A stretch of 64,000 nucleotides of DNA from CAVTHW01 sp963734625 (GCA_963734625.1 CAVTHW010000003.1:372001-436000); one strand, 5' to 3'; counted from the first letter of the stretch, positions 36,044 to 48,107 are shown. The notes: a model not told the origin generated them from the sequence alone. Translations and numbers: made by a program.

Positions 36044-37756
36044 TCAGCGCCGCTGGTACACGCGCTTTCCTCCCAGGTAGGTTTGCTCCACCTGGATATC
36101 CTTCACCTGTTCCAACGGACAGGTCAGCACGTCCCGGTCCAGCACGATGAAGTCCGCCAGTTTGCCCTTCTCGAGAGAACCCTTCTCCTTCTCCGTGAAG
36201 GTCAGATAGGCGTTGTTGATGGTATACAGCTTGACGGCCTCCTGCCGCGTGATGCGCTGCTCGGGGTGTACGGGCTGGTCCGTCCAGCGCGCCTGCCGGG
36301 TCAAGCGTGGTCCACATCCCCAGCCACGGATTGTACGGGTTGATGGAGCGCAGGCTTCCGATCTTCTGCATGTGGTCCGACCCGCCGCCCGCCATCACGC
36401 CCGCGTCGAACAGGGACCGGTAGGGCTGGAAGTATGTCAGCCGGGCGTCGCCGAACTGCTTCCGCAGGGTAGCGCCGTCCAGCCACAGCCACACCGGCTG
36501 CAAGTCCAGCACCACGCCCATCTCCTTGATTCGCCGGATGGCATCGGCCGTCATGAAGTTCGAGTGCGAGATGGACGGCCGCGCGGCCCGCACCGGGCGT
36601 TCGCGGTTGATCCGTTCGTAGGCATCCACCATTTCGGTGACCGCACCGTCGCCCACAGAGTGCGCCGTGGGCTGTAGATCGTTTTGAATCGCCGTCTTGA
36701 GGATCTGGTACAGCTTGTCCGGCTCGATGAAGCGCATACCGCGGTAGTTCGGGATCGGTGATCGAGTAGACCTGGCTGACGCCCCACGGCTGCAGCATGT
36801 AGGCGCTGCCTGTCAGCATGCCCCCATCGGCGTAGACCTTTACGCCTCGCATCCATAGCATGCTGTCGTAACGGTGCAGAGGGTCGCGCGCCGCTGCCTG
36901 GATGCGCGCCGTGATCTTGTCCATGGGCGCCTGCGCGTCCAGGCTGTAAGTGATGTACACGCGACAGGTGAGTTCATCCTTCATGCCCCGGTACACCGCG
37001 ACCCAGTCGTCGTTGAGATCGCGCTCGGAGATGCTGGTGATCCCCGCGGAGTTGTAGTCCGCCAGCAGCGCCTTGATCTGCCTCCGCTTGTCTTCGAGAG
37101 TGGGCTTGCGGCCGCTGTTGGTGATCTTGATGATGCGGCTGCAACTGCGCAGGATGCCGGTCGGCTCGCCGTTGGCGTCGCGTCTCAATGCGTCCAGGCT
37201 GGCCGTCCGTGATCCGGAAATTCCGGTCGATGCCGCTCAGCTTCAGGGCCATGCTGTTGACCGACGCGTCCGGTCCCGTCGCGAAAACCACGGGGTTGCG
37301 GGGAGCCGCGGCGTCCAGTTCCGCTCGCGTCGGAAAGCGCTGGTCCTTCAGCCGGGTGATGAAGACCTGCGAGAGCGTTATCCATTCTCCCGGCTTGGCC
37401 GCGGCGGCGCGCCCGCGGATGTACTTCAGCACGTCGGCGACGGTCTCCATGTCCGGCACCGGGCGCTCCCATTCGTACATGGCCGCGGCGGCCGCGTGTA
37501 CGTGTGAGTCGATCAATCCCGGAAGCACGGTCTTGCCGCCCAGGTCCACGCGCTCGGTCCGCGGCCCGGCGAGCCGTTCCACCTCGGCGCGGCTGCCAAC
37601 CGCCAGAATCCGGTCGCCCCGCACCGCCATCGCTTCCACGATGCGAGAGCCATTGTCCACCGTGACGATCTTGCCGTGATACAACACCAGATCGGCCTGT
37701 TGCGCGAGCGCCGCGCCGCCGATCAACCCAATCCCAATTAAGCAGCGAACCAGCAT
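36044..37756 (-). pseudogene. YtcJ-like amidohydrolase with three frameshifts
   Basis: The ATG at 37756 starts a signal (LVRCLIGIGLIGGAALAQ). The amidohydrolase-3 domain then opens DLVLYHGKIVTVDNGSRI and has the metal motif LPGLIDSHVHA. The frame shifts near 37195 (after FRITDG), near 36740 (between ITDPELP and MRFIEPDKLYQI) and near 36300 (between WTTLDPAG and QARWTDQPVHPE). Across the joined frames the product would be about 570 residues, normal for the family, ending LGGKRVYQRR. The enzyme would hydrolyse an amide or formyl group. It is 13 bp upstream of the fusion hydrolase gene and shares its direction. Confidence 0.82.
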
Positions 37757-37884
37757 CTTGAACTCCAGCCAGGATTTCGATCTCCGGATCCCGAGCAGAA
37801 CGAGTATGCACCTTCTGACCTCCCGAGACAAGCGCCCCTGGGTCCAGCCGCGAATCGGATACAATACCGGTCTCGGACACCACA

Positions 37885-38863
37885 ATGGAATGCCCTGGAA
37901 AACCCGGGGTGAGCCGGAGAACATTCCTGGGCCTCGCCGCGGCAGCCGCCTCGCGTGGAGGCGACAGGACAAAGCCCGGCCATCCCCATCATCGACAGCC
38001 ACATCCACCTGTACGACCCCGCCCGTCCTCAGGGAGTACCCTGGCCGGGCAAGGACAACGCAACGTTGTACCAACCGGCGCTTCCGGGCCGGTATCGCAA
38101 GATCGCCGGGCCCTTGGGGGTCACCGGAGCGATTGCGGTCGAATGCAGCCCGTGGTTGGAGGATAACCAATGGGTGCTGGATACGGCTGCTGGAGATACG
38201 ATGATCGTCGGCGTGGTGGGGAACCTGGAACCAGGCCAGCCGGATTTCCGCCGGCAGTTGGAGCGGTTCCGCAGGAACCCGCTTTTTCGGGGAATCCGTT
38301 ACGGGAATCTGTGGGGCAGAAACCTCGGCGCGGAGTTGTCGAAGCCGGAATTCGTCTCGGACCTCAGGGCGCTGGCCGAGGCGGGTTTGGAATTGGACAC
38401 GGCGAACCCCAATCCGGCCTTGATCGCAGCCGCGGTCAGAGTGTCGGATCTGGTCCCCCGCCTGCGGATTGTGATCGACCACCTGCCCCAGGCCAGCCCG
38501 CCTGCAGGTCAGGCGGCTCGCGAGGAGTATCAAGGCAACCTGCGCGAGCTTGGCCGCCGCCCTCAGGTATACGTCAAGGTCTCAGAGGTCCTTCGCCGGG
38601 TTGACGGTAAGGTCCCCTACAACCTCGATTTCTACCGTTCAACGCTGGATCAGCTCTGGGACATTTTCGGCCAGGACCGTCTGCTGTTCGGCAGCGACTG
38701 GCCGAACAGCGACCAGTGGGCGCCATACCCGGCGGTCCTGAGCGTCGTGCGGGAGTACTTTACGGGCAAAGGGCGGGCTGTTGCGGAGAAGTTCTTCTGG
38801 AAGAACTCCGTCGCAGCCTACGGCTGGATCAAGCGGGACGAAAAACAACCCGAACCCAGCTGA
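37885..38863 (+). CDS. Tat-exported amidohydrolase (amidohydrolase-2), frame error after the leader
   Basis: The ATG at 37885 starts a clean Tat leader (VSRRTFLGLAAAAASRG). The catalytic domain IIDSHIHLYDP lies in another frame from about 37955. A single indel near 37950 would join them into about 325 residues. The metal-binding HIH, the later RIVIDHLP and the closing LLFGSDWPNSD are the hallmarks of PF04909 TIM-barrel hydrolases and decarboxylases (lactonases such as 2-pyrone-4,6-dicarboxylate lactonase and relatives). Without the leader the protein would start at a GTG and stay in the cytoplasm; the presence of a leader in the right place makes a sequence indel likely. Confidence 0.8.
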
Positions 38864-38915
38864 CGCGGGGCTCAGGGCCAGAATCGCACTGTGAGTGGCC
38901 GGGAGTGGGCGGGAG

Positions 38916-40361
38916 CTAGCGCACCCGCAACCGAAGCGCGATATCTTCGGCGTACTGTGGTGAGGTGAGCGTGCGCCTCCCACCTTGGTGTGAGAAGCGT
39001 TCCTGTTGGGCCGCTTGGCCGGTCTTCGTGTCGATCCACTCAACCCGGTAGCTGCCCGCTGGAAGGTCCAGTTCAAGATGCGTGGTGCGCGGCGTGGCAT
39101 CGACCACGTACCGCGCCGCCTTCTGCTCCTTTCGCAGCCCGCCGTGGTGCAAGTAAACAGCGTAGGCCTTGCCCGGCGCTGCCAACGTCCAGACGTACGC
39201 GCCCTCGGGAACGGCGGAGCGTACAAAGTCTTGCTGAGGGGCCATTCCCACGAAGTCGATGGAGTCCATAAAATCGCGGAGCACGCGCAATTGCTTGCGC
39301 AGCGCGACGCTGCCACCGCCGGGTTGCTGGTTCGGATAGGCATAAGTTCCGTCCTCGCGGCCGGCTGCGAACGAGTAATCGAGATTGTTGTAGAGCGCTC
39401 CTCCGGCCATGATGAACTCCCAGCCCTGAACGCGGTAAACAGCGTCCGCCTGGCCATCGAAGCCGGTCTCGTTGCAGCCGATGGGACGCCGCAACTCCCG
39501 GTTGAGCGCCACGCTTGCGGGCGGGCGCGAGTAATGGAAGTTGAAGACCGATACGCGCGGGTCCGGGTCGGGAACCCTCTTGGAGCCGTTGGCGACGTTC
39601 TGGGTGATCAAGTGCCGTTGCCGTATTGGAAAACCTGCCTCCGCCTCCGAGATAACAGCGGCGACGTGCCGCTCCCAATCCGCCGTAACCATGTCGAAAG
39701 AGTACGGCTCGTTGCAGATTTCGTACATCACGTTGTCGAAGTCCCGCAATCCGGCGACGATCCTTCGCACCAAAGCGTCCTGGACACGCTGGAGCGCCAC
39801 ATCCTTGAGGTTATAGACCTCGCCACGTTGGACGTCCCCGACGCCGTTTACGTTATTGCGGACATTCAACGGGCTGAGATTCCACATTTCGTCGCGATAG
39901 AACGGGCAGAACAAGGTCAGTTCCACGACGATGCCCCGCGCGCCCGCTTCGCGGATGAATTCCTTCAGGCGTTTGAAGTAAGCCTCGTTCCAGCGCTGGA
40001 GGTCGAACTTGCCCAAGCCGTCCAAAGCGCCGGGCGTTTCCGTGCGCGGCCAGGGGGCGATGTAGCGTTCCGGCCTGGGCGCGAGCGTGTTGTCGCTGAT
40101 GCCGAACGACTTCGGTCCTTCCCGATAGGAACCGGTGAATGTGCGGGTCAGGTTCAGCCGGTCCGCCGCCAGCGTGCGCAGGTAACGCTTGTAGTCAAAA
40201 TCAAGATTGAGGACCGCGCCGTAGTGCTCCCCTGAGGTGATCAGAACGGTGGGTCTCCCACGGAAAAGAAAGTATCGCGGGTTTACGGGGTGTAATCGGA
40301 TGGGCTCAGCGGCAGGCAGTGCCGCGGCTGCGAGCATGAGCAGCGTGAGGACCCGCATCAT
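38916..40361 (-). CDS. Secreted GH5-like glycoside hydrolase
   Basis: A 481-residue protein with a signal (VLTLLMLAAAALPAAE). It opens FLFRGRPTVLITSGEHYGAV, the entry strand of cellulase-like TIM barrels. The likely acid/base is in VMYEICNEPYSFD and the likely nucleophile in PIGCNETGFDGQ, at about the right spacing. A C-terminal beta-sandwich with YRVEWIDTKTGQ follows. The substrate is unknown; beta-mannan or beta-glucan are possible. Its start codon overlaps the stop of the GH28 gene, so the two form a coupled pair. Confidence 0.75.
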   Translation of the reverse strand: MMRVLTLLMLAAAALPAAEPIRLHPVNPRYFLFRGRPTVLITSGEHYGAVLNLDFDYKRYLRTLAADRLNLTRTFTGSYREGPKSFGISDNTLAPRPERYIAPWPRTETPGALDGLGKFDLQRWNEAYFKRLKEFIREAGARGIVVELTLFCPFYRDEMWNLSPLNVRNNVNGVGDVQRGEVYNLKDVALQRVQDALVRRIVAGLRDFDNVMYEICNEPYSFDMVTADWERHVAAVISEAEAGFPIRQRHLITQNVANGSKRVPDPDPRVSVFNFHYSRPPASVALNRELRRPIGCNETGFDGQADAVYRVQGWEFIMAGGALYNNLDYSFAAGREDGTYAYPNQQPGGGSVALRKQLRVLRDFMDSIDFVGMAPQQDFVRSAVPEGAYVWTLAAPGKAYAVYLHHGGLRKEQKAARYVVDATPRTTHLELDLPAGSYRVEWIDTKTGQAAQQERFSHQGGRRTLTSPQYAEDIALRLRVR

Positions 40362-41946
40362 CTTGCAGCCCCCACCTCAACCACCTTCCTGAGTGTCTCG
40401 TTTTCAAATTCGATCGGTCTCGACGCTTCCTCCAAATCGTTGTTTCGGAGCCTGATGTTCTTGCTGGCGCTTCCGCGGACGGCCAGGAATGTGCCGCAGC
40501 CCGCAGCGGCGCGGGAGTCGCGAACCACCGCCGCTGTCACGTTCTCGAACAGCAACGCCGGCGCCGCGCTGGACTTGATACCCTGCCGCCCGGTGAAGTT
40601 GTCCAGCTCCAAACCATGCACATTGCGGAAGACAGCCGCGCTGGCCCACTTTGGCTCGACTTTGTCTTCGGCCCAGTTCACGGACACGTTGCGGAGCTTG
40701 CCGCCGTCCACCCGCTTCCATCCGGATGGCGTCGCTGGCCCGCTTGTCGGCCGTGTTCTCCGCGTCCATGAACATCTGGAGGTTGGAGATGGTGATGTTC
40801 TCAATGGGCCGGTCCGGATGCCCGGTAATGGTGCTCGTGCCGCGGGCGTGGGAGATGACGTTGTCGATGACGATGTCTCGAATCGCCCCCAGTTTCGAGT
40901 CGGGCCGTCCTCTTCTTCAGACACGAACTTGAAGGTCTCCGCGCTGCCCCACCAGTTCCAATGGCGGCGGCTCAGATCCATCGTAATGTTCGAGAAAATG
41001 ACGTCGCTCACCGTAGCGCCGTCCTGCACGTTGATGCCGAATCCCTTGTTCGAATTCCGGATCACCGAATTGCTGAAGACGACGTGGCGTATATCGGCCT
41101 CCGTCTCGGTGCCGATCATCAGCGCGGTCGACGACGAGGTCAGAACGCAGTTGGTCACCGTCACGTTTTCGACCGGCTTCGCCTTGCCGCCCGCCCGATG
41201 GTCTTGAGGACAATCGCATCGTCGCCCGTGACGATGACGCAGTCCGAGATCACCACGTTGCTCGAGGAGACCACGTCGATGCCGTCCGAGTTTACGCCCT
41301 TCTCGAGATCGGAATAGATGTGCACGCCGCGGATGAAGACCCTGTCGCAGTCGGCCAGCCGGACGTTCCAGAGCGGCGAGTTGACGACGGTGATGTTCTC
41401 CAGGCGCACATCCACCGAGTTGTTGAGGATGAACATGTAGGTCTGCATCCCGGTGCGGTAGTACCGCCGCATCTCGATGCCCGCCCGCCGCGCGATCTCG
41501 ATTTCCTCGGCGATTTCCGGGTCCGCGCCTCGGGGCTCGGCCCACTCGTATTGCGCCAGGCCGTCCAGCGTGCCGCGGCCGGTCACCGCGATGTTCTTCG
41601 CGCCGTCGGAGTAGATCATCGTCCGCCGTCCGCCGAAGTCCGCGCGGTCCTGGCTCAGCAGCAAGGTGGCGCCCGCTTCCAGGTGCAGGTTGACGTTATC
41701 CTTCAGTTCAATTGTGCCGGTGGTGTATTGACCGGGAGGCACGTAGACCACCCCTCCTCCAGCGGCGAAACAGGCCTCCACCGCGGCCCGTATGGCCTTG
41801 GTCGCGTTGTCCGCACGCTTCCCCGTCGCGCCAAACTGCCGCACGTCGAAGATGCTTCCCGGCGCCGCAACCGGCTGGCTTCGCAGCGGAAGCGTCAGCG
41901 CCAGGAGAACGCCCGATGCAACCAGTGCTGTTCTCATTCCGGTCAT
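40358..41946 (-). pseudogene. GH28 polygalacturonase-like protein with three frameshifts
   Basis: The ATG at 41946 starts a signal (ALVASGVLLALTLPLRSQ). The pectinase-type beta helix begins FDVRQFGATGKRADNAT, then VYVPPGQYTTGTIELKDNV. The GH28 centre is NSPLWNVRLADC, GVNSDGIDVVSSS and VTGDDAIVLKT, with the Asp residues expected for catalysis. The frame slips near 41200 (KTIG to GGKAKPVENVTV), near 40905 (NWG to KLGAIRDIVIDN) and near 40720 (back to DGGKLRNVSVNW). The family hydrolyses galacturonan or related glycans. The divergent neighbour at 42025 starts only 78 bp away. Confidence 0.83.
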
Positions 41947-42024
41947 ATTAACAGGTTGCGGGAAGACCCTTCTTAATCGCACGAATCTCCGGGCTGTACA
42001 ATATTTCCAGTGGGGGTCTGTAAG

Positions 42025-44246
42025 ATGCGACATTTTGCACTGGCTGTGCCTAGCTGCGGCGGGCTTGCTGGCGCAGAACTCGGCGCCGCCAACTAAGGCC
42101 CGCGATGGCATTCGAAGCGGGGCTCCAGGCAGAAGCTAGAAATCGCATCGCCGATGCTCGCGGGAGCTTTTCCAGAGCGGTGGCGCTTTATCCCCGATAT
42201 GCGGCAGCCTGGCAGGCGCTGGGGAGATTGCAGGCGGGGCAGAAGGAATTGGCCGCCGCGCGAAAGTCCTATCAGGCAGCCATCCGCGCCGAGCCGGCGC
42301 ACGCGGATCTCTACCTCGAACTGGCCGGACTGGAGCAGGACTCGGGAAATTGGACGGCCCTGATCGAGGTCAGCGCCCAGTTACTGAAACTGAATGCGTC
42401 GGACTATCCCGAAGCATACCTGCTCAACGCGACCGGCTACTACCAGACGGGCGACCTGCCCACGGCGGAAGAGCGCGCACGGGCCGCGGAGAAGCTGGAC
42501 GGGCGGCAACAATATCCCAAGATCAATGAACTGCTGGGATGGATCCTTTTGCAGCGCGGCAACTCCGCTCAAGGGGAAGAGAGATTCCGCAGGTTTGAGG
42601 CCGCGGCCGGGGAATTCCGTCTGTATTTGAAGGCCGCCCCGGCCAACAAGCACACGGAAGAGGTCCGGGCGACTTTGGAGCAACTGGAGAGACTGCTGCC
42701 GGCGCCCCCCTCAGCCAGAGAACCTTTGAGCACGGCAGCAGCCGCGAAGCCGCCCGGGATCGTCCTGCGCTCCACGGTTACATTCGTGCAAGTTGACGTG
42801 ATCGCCCAGGACAAAGATGGTCGGCCCGTAGCGGACTTGAAGAACGAGGATTTCACGGTCTTCGACAACGGCAAGCCACGGCCGGTGACCTCTTTTGTTG
42901 TCGAGACCTCCGTGCCGAAGCCGGCGGCCCGGCAGAAGGCGGCCCCCGACACATTCACCAACCGGATCGCGGGCACGGATCCCTCGCGCGGAGGATACGC
43001 CGTGATTCTCGTCGACTGGTTCAACTCGGGCATTCACATGACGCAGAGAGCGCGCCCGGAGGTTATGCGCGTCTTGAAGCAGATCGGACCTTCCGACAAG
43101 GTGGCACTCTACAGCCTGGACGTCTCCGGGCTTCACGTCGTCAATGAACTCGGATCGGACCCCTCGGAGATTATGAAGAGCATGAGCACGCTGCACGGGC
43201 AGCATTCTCCCTGCCGCGCAATGTCATTGGACGGCAGCGGCGACACTGTGTGCGACGATCCGCTGATGCCGCTCAACATGATCGCGGACTTCCTGGCCCG
43301 GCGCGTCCGGGAAACGCTACAGGCGTTCCGAACGATTGCGGACCACCTGGCCGGAGTGCCGGGGCGAAAGAGCCTGATCTGGATCTCGTCCGGTATTCCA
43401 ATGCTCGTAATGTCGAAACCCGAAGCCCCGCCGGAAATTGACAACGCCGTGGCGCCAATTCACACCTATGGGGATGAGGTGGATCGGGCCGTGCAGAAGC
43501 TGAACAACGCGGGGGTTGCGCTCTATCCCGTGGACGCGCGCGGACTGCCTCTCCGGTCGCCTGTCACTGCCGGCGACTATCAACTGACGACGCCGGTCAT
43601 GGATTCCCTCGCCAGCCGGACCGGCGGAGTGGCTTTCCACGGCCGCAATGACATCGACCTGGGAATTAAGACGGCGCTCGACGATTCCCGTATCACCTAT
43701 CTGCTGGGCTACTACGTGCCGCAAGACGCCTCACAGACGGGCTTCCACCGGCTCAGCGTGAAGGTGAACCGTCCCGGCGTGAAGTTGCGGTTCCGGGAGG
43801 GCTATACGGTCGAAGAGCCGGGAGTGGCCGTTCCCGAAGACCAGAAGACCCAACTGGCGCAGGCCTCGCTGAATCTCATGGGTGCGACGACGATTCCGTT
43901 CGAGGTGACCGCGCGCCGCAAGCAGAACGCCTTGACCCTGCGAATCACGGTCAATCCGGCCAATCTGGGGCTGACCCTAAACGGAGACCGCTGGCAAGGC
44001 AAAATCGATGTGGCTACACGATTCGCGACGGACAAGGCTGGAGAAGCCTCCACGCTCTGGTTTGAGCCGATCGACATCGATCTCAGCCAGCAAAGCTACG
44101 ATGAGAGGGCGCGCGACGGGTTGGTGTTTCCGAAAACGCTCGATATTCCAGCGGACGCGAAGAAGGTGATTGTGCTGGTGCGGGCGAGCGCCCTCGGTTC
44201 AGTCGGCTCGCTGACCATCCCCCTGCGGGATGTCCGTCAGAACTGA
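42025..44246 (+). CDS. TPR plus VWFA-related domain secreted protein (acidobacterial type), frame errors in the leader
   Basis: The long intact frame begins at 42105, but a signal peptide lies just upstream. The ATG at 42025 gives MRHFALA; a second frame continues LCLAAAGLLAQNSAPPTKA, and the third starts AFEAGLQAEARNRI. Two indels within 80 bp would join them. TPR units occupy about residues 25-210. The VWFA-related domain spans about 250-570, from VTFVQVDVIAQDKDGRPV to FREGYTVEEPG. A partial MIDAS-like site is seen in VDWFNSG. A C-terminal beta domain ends SLTIPLRDVRQN. This family is expanded in acidobacteria and has no settled function; protein binding outside the cell is likely. Confidence 0.82.
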
Positions 44247-47192
44247 ATTTCCGGCGCGGTCTTGCGCGGAGTGCGCTTTCGCGGGGCGGCCGGTTTTTTT
44301 GCCGCCGCCTTAGGCTGGCCCGGCTTGCGCCGGCGGACCCCCAGGCTCTGCTCGAGGATCTGCTCGAGGAGCTTCTTCTCCGCGGGCGTCACAACTTTGG
44401 TGAACTTCTCCGGCCGCTGTTCGACGAGTTCCTGCAACCTGCGCATCCACTCCAGCGATTCAGCGGCGGGGTGCGCGCCGATTTCGCGCACCAGCTTGAG
44501 CGCCGCTTCCAGATCCGGAATGGAACGGTAGCAGTTGAGCGCTTCCTTGACGGCGCCCGCGGTGAGATGGCACTCGGCGGCGGCGCGGAAGTCGCCGAGC
44601 CCCTCGTGGCAAGCCGCCTCCAGGCTGGGCTGAGGTTGCGGCAGGCTGCGCAAGACCGCCAGCGCAGGGGCGAACTGCTTGTCCTTCAGCAGAAGCTGGA
44701 TTGCGCGCTGCTGCAGCTTGGCGGTGCGGGCCGCCCGGTCCGGGACATCCAGCGCCTCATAGAACGGTGGCAGGATCTTGACCAGCACCGCGGCGTTCTG
44801 GCCCATGGGTAGCGCCGACTCCAAGAGCTCGAGCCACGCCCTGGATCGCTCGCCCACCTCGATGAGCACCCAGGGTTCCAACTCCCCTTTCTGTTGGGGG
44901 AGGACCTGAGCGAAATCGGCCAGGGGAGTGAGCCTTTCCTGGACGGGCGCGCGATGCACGCGTGCGATCGCGTCGATGATCAAAGCCAGACCCTGGCGGC
45001 GCGCATTCACGGCCGCCTCGCGAGCCTCGCCAAACAAGTTGGGACTTCCCAGTTCCGCCGGCAGGCGGCTGTTGCGCAAGGCCAGGCAGAAGCAGACCTC
45101 GGCCAGGGTGAGATAGGCAGTGTCGCGAGCGGTTTGGTCGGCTACCGCAACCAGCGATCCTGGAGGACCGAGCAGAGTGACGGCCTGCTGCGCCCTGGAC
45201 CAAGCCATTTCGGGCCGGACCTGCAGATACTGGCGGGCGTCGGCCTGACAGCGCAGCACACGCTCCTCGGGGTCGAGCTGGTCTTCTTCGAGCGTCTTGA
45301 GCAGCGCCGCCGACACGCAGGCGGCCACTCCGACCCCCGGCTGCCCGCCATTGAGGAAATCAACGCTGTTCCTGACGATCTTGTCGGAGGGGCTGATGTC
45401 CAGCCACACCAGCCGCTCGGTGGCGCGGCTCAGGGCCACTCGCAACTGGTCGATGGCCAGTCGCTTACGCAGCCCCTCGATGTCGGAGTCGGAGCGGTAG
45501 CGTTCCCGTTCGCGCATGATGCGCTCGACGTGACGCCCGGCATCGAGCACGCAGACCGAGTGGAAGTCGAGCCCCTTGGCCTCGGACACCGTGAGCACGG
45601 CCTTGCGCGCCGCCTCCGGAACGTAGGCCGGCACGGCTCTCCTCCAGCGTGATCAGCGCCAGGCCCTCGCGGGCGCAGAGCGCGACCAGCAGTTGGTCGA
45701 GTTCGGGACCAGGCACGGCCGTGCCGTAGAGAATCTGGTCGGAGGCATCGTCGGCAATCTCGGCGTAGCCGGTTCCGCTGGGGCGCTCCTGTTTCTGGAT
45801 CCAGGAGTACAGGTCCCAAACACGATTGACCAGTTCGGCGATGCGGCGTGGGCTGCGGAGGTTAGCCCCCAGCTTGAACTCGGAGGGAGTGCCCACCTGG
45901 AAATGCAGCAGGTCGCTCAGCCAGCCCCACTCAAAATCGGTGGGACGAACGGTCTGGGCTTCGTCGCCCGCCATGAGCAGAGGCACGGGCGTCCGGCGGC
46001 CACGGTTGGCCAGGGTGGCGAGTTCCGCTACCACCAGGGCTTCGATGGGGGTCAGATCCTGGCACTCGTCGACAGCCATGCAGTCGAAGGCAATCAGCTC
46101 CGGGGCGATGTTCGAAGGCGTGAACTTGGCGGCAGCCGCAACCAGGCGCGCGGAAGCCTGCCAGGCCAGCGCCAGCTCCGGGAAGTAGCGCTCCGCAAGG
46201 GTTCCCGAGTCGAGCCGTTCGAGGCGTGAGGCAGCGTCGAGAGCCGCGGCTGTGGCGGCCGTTCCCAGAAAGCGGGTGCGGCGTTCCCGGTAGGACTTGT
46301 CCGGCACTCGGGGATGCTTGGCCGCGGCAAATCGCCCGATGGGAAGTGGAAGCGCGTCCCCCACCAGGTGCGCATGAAGTTCGTCGTAGAGGGCAGTCTG
46401 GCTGCCGGCCCAGGCGCCCAGGTATCGCTCGAACGGGGCCAGATCGTGGGCGAATCGCTGGCGGGACTCCTGCTCGGAAACCGCGGGGGTGCTCACTCCC
46501 AGCAACTCCCGAATCAGGTTCGGAAAGGTGACGACGCGGAAGTTCTTGTGCGAGGAACAGTAGCGATCGAAGTAGCCCCTCGCCAGCGCCGCCAGGTCGC
46601 GTGAGTAAGTGACATACAGCACGCGTTCGGCGCCGGCCGAATCGGCGGCGTTCCACAGGGCGGTGGTCTTGCCCGAACCGGGGTGTCCCTTCAGAACCCG
46701 CACCGGCTGACGGCCCGCGGCGAAGCGCGCCTGGGGTTGGGTCCAGGGCGCGGGAGCGTACTCCTCGCGGCGGAGATCGCGGACGGTCAAGGGCAGGTAG
46801 TGATCGTGAAAGGACTGCGGCGACAGCGGAGAATGATCGTCGTGGTGGCGGATGTCGCGCAGCATAATGGCCCCTTCGGGGGCATCGGACGAGCCAATGG
46901 AATCCTTGAGCGGCTGAGCGTTTTTCGGAGCCCACCAGGCGTAGAAATGACTCCCCTGGTTGCCGCCAAGGCGTGAACGCCGCCAGCCGCGGTTGGGCCC
47001 CTGCGTTGTCTTGTAGTGCAGCCTTGAGGCATCCACCGCCAGGCGTTGCAGCAGGAACGCGGCCCTTTTCCCGACTGCGTCGCGGCTGTGCAAGGCCAGC
47101 TTCTCCAGGAACTCCTGATGGCAGAAGAGGGCGTTGGCGGGCCGGGAGGTCGCGAAGACATCCATCAGGTCGATCTGCTGTTCGGTGGGCAT
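44237..47192 (-). pseudogene. UvrD/Rep-like superfamily 1 helicase with one frameshift
   Basis: The ATG at 47192 begins a 985-residue reading. An N-terminal RelE-toxin-sized basic region (ALHSRDAVGKRAAFLLQRLA) precedes the ATPase: Walker A KGHPGSGKTTAL, motif II VDECQDLTPIEA, motif III MAGDEAQTVRPTDFEWG, motif IV ANLRSPRRI, and motif V/VI TVSEAKGLDFHSVC and RVALSRATERLVWL. The frame breaks near 45640, between ALITLEE and PAYVPEAARKAV. The last 450 residues are a helical repeat region and end in a Lys/Arg/Pro-rich tail that may bind nucleic acid. It is not a standard UvrD or PcrA. It may serve repair or defence; the immediate neighbours give no clear hint. Confidence 0.82.
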
Positions 47193-47252
47193 ATCGCGGT
47201 AGGAACTCACCACTGTAGCATCGGTCAGGTATCTTATATAGGAGGAGCGGAA

Positions 47253-48107
47253 ATGCGACAGCAACGAGTTGGCTGGAACTGGCGGCTCCTTTGCACCGCC
47301 GCCATAATGACCGCCGGGATCGCGGTGATCGCGGTTGTGAATTCGAATGGGCAAGAGCAGCCGAATGCCGACCTGGGATTCACGGACACGCCGATTCTGC
47401 CCGGCATGAAGTGGCACGTCCACGATCCGGATCGCCCGCGTCCCAACGTGGTGACGCCCGGCGTGACGCCCGGCGCCCCGCCTTCCGATGCCATCGTGCT
47501 GTTCGACGGCAAGGACCTTTCGAAGTGGGCGCAGCGTGGGAGAGGAGCGGGCAGCGCCCAACTGGTCGAACCGAAATGGATCGTGAAGGACGGCTATTTC
47601 GAGATCGCGCCCCGAACGGGAAGCCTCTATACGCGCGAGAGTTTCGGAACTTGCCAGCTTCACATCGAATGGGCGTCGCCGGGCGTGGTCGAGGGCACTA
47701 GCCAGGCGCGTGGCAACAGCGGGGTGCTGTTCATGAGCCGCTATGAGATCCAGGTGCTGGACGCCTACAGCAACCCCACCTACTCCGACGGCTCGACCGG
47801 CTCCATTTACGGGCAGTGGCCGCCGCTGGCGCTTCCGGCCCGCAAGCCCGGCGAGTGGAATGTCTACGACATTATCTTCGAAGCGCCCCAGTTCGACGCG
47901 GACAAGCTGGTGACGCCGGTCTTCTTAACCGTGTTCTACAACGGGGTCGTGGTGCAAAACCACAAGGACTCCATGGGCCCCATGGTCTACCGGCAGGTGG
48001 CGAAGTACACGCCCCACCCTCCGGAGCAGCCCTTGATGTTGCAGGACCACAACACGCCCGTGCGTTTCCGCAACATCTGGATCCGCAAATTAGGCACTTA
48101 CAACTAA
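47253..48107 (+). CDS. Secreted DUF1080 / 3-keto-disaccharide hydrolase-like protein
   Basis: The ATG at 47253 follows an excellent ribosome binding site (AGGAGGAGC). The 284-residue product has a signal (AIMTAGIAVIAVVNSNG). A Pro-rich spacer with VVTPGVTPGAPP follows. The DUF1080 jelly roll opens IVLFDGKDLSKWAQRG, then HIEWASPGVVEGTSQARGNS and GVLFMSRYEIQVLDAY. It ends with the strand FRNIWIRKLGTYN. It is a longer relative of the protein at 11593. Its 60-bp gap to the divergent helicase gene must carry both promoters. Confidence 0.88.
   Translation: MRQQRVGWNWRLLCTAAIMTAGIAVIAVVNSNGQEQPNADLGFTDTPILPGMKWHVHDPDRPRPNVVTPGVTPGAPPSDAIVLFDGKDLSKWAQRGRGAGSAQLVEPKWIVKDGYFEIAPRTGSLYTRESFGTCQLHIEWASPGVVEGTSQARGNSGVLFMSRYEIQVLDAYSNPTYSDGSTGSIYGQWPPLALPARKPGEWNVYDIIFEAPQFDADKLVTPVFLTVFYNGVVVQNHKDSMGPMVYRQVAKYTPHPPEQPLMLQDHNTPVRFRNIWIRKLGTYN

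Noticed and set aside
36974..38533. A 519-residue minus-strand frame reaching past 37756
   Set aside because: Its first 260 residues are antisense to the plus-strand amidohydrolase at 37885-38863. The signal peptide at 37756 marks the true start.
47493..47663. An N-terminal extension of the helicase frame running to 47663
   Set aside because: It crosses the divergent DUF1080 gene, which has a signal peptide and a strong ribosome binding site. The ATG at 47192 is a better helicase start.
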